A stretch of 6,344 bases of DNA from an uncultured Ellagibacter sp. (GTDB lineage: Bacteria; Actinomycetota; Coriobacteriia; Coriobacteriales; Eggerthellaceae), in assembly GCF_934636505.1 (NCBI RefSeq), contig NZ_CAKUAL010000094.1:1-6344 (forward strand), read 5' to 3'. A program made the position numbers and the translations under genes. Positions 5,052-6,344 of this stretch are shown here, piece after piece. How positions within the stretch are numbered: position 1 is the stretch's first letter; each line of letters begins with the position of its first letter. The notes below the pieces were generated by a model. The model worked only from the letters and a program-made list of their open reading frames with translations, ran no database searches and was not told the origin of the DNA.

Positions 5052-6336
5052 ACCCCAAATCGGCGAGCGTCGTTCGCGCGGCGACGAGTTTCTCGAGCGG
5101 CTCGAGAAAACCTCGCTCGCTTTCGGAAAGCCCGGCTCGTGCGGCGGCTATGACCTCGTCGGCAAACTCGGCTGCCGGCCTGCCGTACACCTCGCCCGCG
5201 TAGCCCAGCTCCTGCAGCGAGTTCTTTGCCCGCTCGACGTCGCTCGTTGTGATGCCGCCGATGAGCTCCTCCACGCGCGTCAGGCTTTCCTCGCAGTAGA
5301 AAATTCCCTTCACGAGCGCGGCGTATGCGACAACGTAGAGCACGGGCATCGCGTCGGCGGGGCGAATCTCCAGGTAGGTCTTCAGTCGCACGTCGGGAAA
5401 CACCATCGACAGCGCGTGCTCGATATCGGCGCGGTCCATGGGGCGCGCGGCGTAAATCTCGCTGAAGCGGCGGGAATCCTCGCGCCAGCCGCCCTGCCCG
5501 TCGGGCACAAGGATCGCCGGCGTGTCGTAGACCCAGCGCGCATAATCGCGCAGCGAGAAACCATCTTCAACAGCGCCCGGCACGATGCCGCAGCGCTCGG
5601 GGTCGCAGTGCTGCCAAATCTCGGTGCGCACCATGCGGTGAGTGCGCGGCGCGCCTTCAAAGATAGGGGAGTTGTCGCAGATGAGCGACAGGATCGGCGT
5701 AAGCATGCTCGCGACGCGATACTTGCGAATGCAGTCGCCGATACTCGCGTAGTCGATGCTCACCTGCGTTGATGCGCTTCCTCGCATCATGCAAGGTCCG
5801 AAGGGACTTACGGCGCCGAGGTAGCGATTCATGTACTCGTAGCGCTGCTTGGGGATAAGCTCCAGGCTCGTCGCGCGCGCCGTGGGGTGATAGCCCGCCT
5901 TCGCGAGCTTCCCGTGCTTCGGCGCGAGCACGCTGCAAAGCTTCTCCTCGAATCGCTCGAAGCATGCCTGTGCGCTGGCCAGTTCATGGAAAGGGCCTGC
6001 GGAAAGTTCCACCTGAGCGGCGGGTTCGATAGTCACCGCCTCGCCGGGGCGCGCCACGCCTAAAAGGTCGCCCTCGGCGTCGTAGGTTGCTTGCGGGTAA
6101 TCGGTGCGCAGCACCTCAAGCACGCTCTGGATGCCGTCTTCGCCCGAGTAATTCACCGGCGAGCCGTCCTCGCGAACGATGATGTGCTCGAGCTCGATGC
6201 CGAGCGCGCCTTCGCCGGCTATGCACCCGCTTTCGATGAACGCCGCGATCGCCTCAACGTTGCGATCATACATCTCAATGCCGTTCGCGGGGGAATTTTG
6301 CGCGTCTGCTGCCTGGTCACTGGCCTGTTCGTTCAT
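5050..6336 (-). CDS. Glutamate-cysteine ligase, GCS2 family
   Basis: A 428-residue cytosolic enzyme predicted to join L-glutamate and L-cysteine, using ATP, into gamma-glutamylcysteine. Family motifs appear in order: GIELEH (46-51, metal-binding type glutamates), EPAAQVELSAGP (104-115), RYEYMNRYLG (165-174), MMRGSASTQVSIDY (183-196), RTEIWQHCDPERCG (237-250) and YLEIRPAD (321-328). The layout fits the plant/proteobacterial-type ligases and mycobacterial EgtA, all of similar length. I cannot tell from sequence which thiol pathway it serves: glutathione, ergothioneine or gamma-glutamylcysteine itself. No gshB or egt gene is in the window. ATG 6336 is only 8 bases from the edge and no ribosome binding site is visible. 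The true start could be further upstream, or at Met22 (6273), since residues 1-20 are low-complexity and look unconserved. The FKBP gene follows on the same strand. Confidence 0.88.
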   Translation of the reverse strand: MNEQASDQAADAQNSPANGIEMYDRNVEAIAAFIESGCIAGEGALGIELEHIIVREDGSPVNYSGEDGIQSVLEVLRTDYPQATYDAEGDLLGVARPGEAVTIEPAAQVELSAGPFHELASAQACFERFEEKLCSVLAPKHGKLAKAGYHPTARATSLELIPKQRYEYMNRYLGAVSPFGPCMMRGSASTQVSIDYASIGDCIRKYRVASMLTPILSLICDNSPIFEGAPRTHRMVRTEIWQHCDPERCGIVPGAVEDGFSLRDYARWVYDTPAILVPDGQGGWREDSRRFSEIYAARPMDRADIEHALSMVFPDVRLKTYLEIRPADAMPVLYVVAYAALVKGIFYCEESLTRVEELIGGITTSDVERAKNSLQELGYAGEVYGRPAAEFADEVIAAARAGLSESERGFLEPLEKLVAARTTLADLG

Positions 6337-6344
6337 TGTTTGGC

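Overview
This is a GC-rich chromosomal window from a bacterium. The high-GC codon use, an EF-G2-type translation factor of the kind common in Actinobacteria, and a SpoVA-like membrane protein in an otherwise non-sporulation context suggest a Coriobacteriia member (Eggerthella/Slackia-like). That placement is inferred from protein character and base composition, not from a marker gene. No mobile element, CRISPR array, tRNA or rRNA was recognised.

Layout, left to right. Bases 1-294 are a leader with at most the last few codons of an upstream gene and a small hairpin. Bases 295-2367 (+) encode a full-length EF-G-like GTPase (EF-G2/FusA2 type). A gene-poor stretch of about 515 bases follows. It holds a perfect 15-bp hairpin, a textbook intrinsic terminator, a possible decayed minus-strand coding remnant and a perfect 14-bp palindrome. 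Bases 2884-3846 (+) encode a multi-pass membrane protein that reads as two SpoVA-like units in tandem, ending in a strong terminator. Bases 4046-4339 (+) encode a 97-residue protein with two membrane segments between charged helices. A hairpin that works in both directions separates this from the minus-strand genes: a SlyD-like FKBP peptidyl-prolyl isomerase (4939-4511) and, upstream of it, a GCS2-family glutamate-cysteine ligase (6336-5050). The ligase start lies 8 bases from the window edge.

How they fit together: each plus-strand gene appears to be its own transcription unit, with terminators between them. The two minus-strand genes are 110 bases apart with no visible terminator between them, so they may be co-transcribed; one makes gamma-glutamylcysteine and the other folds proteins. 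The plus-strand neighbours are not an obvious pathway. The least ordinary items are the duplicated SpoVA-like protein with a palindromic site upstream, the altered guanine-recognition motif of the EF-G2, and a thiol-biosynthesis ligase in a probable anaerobe.
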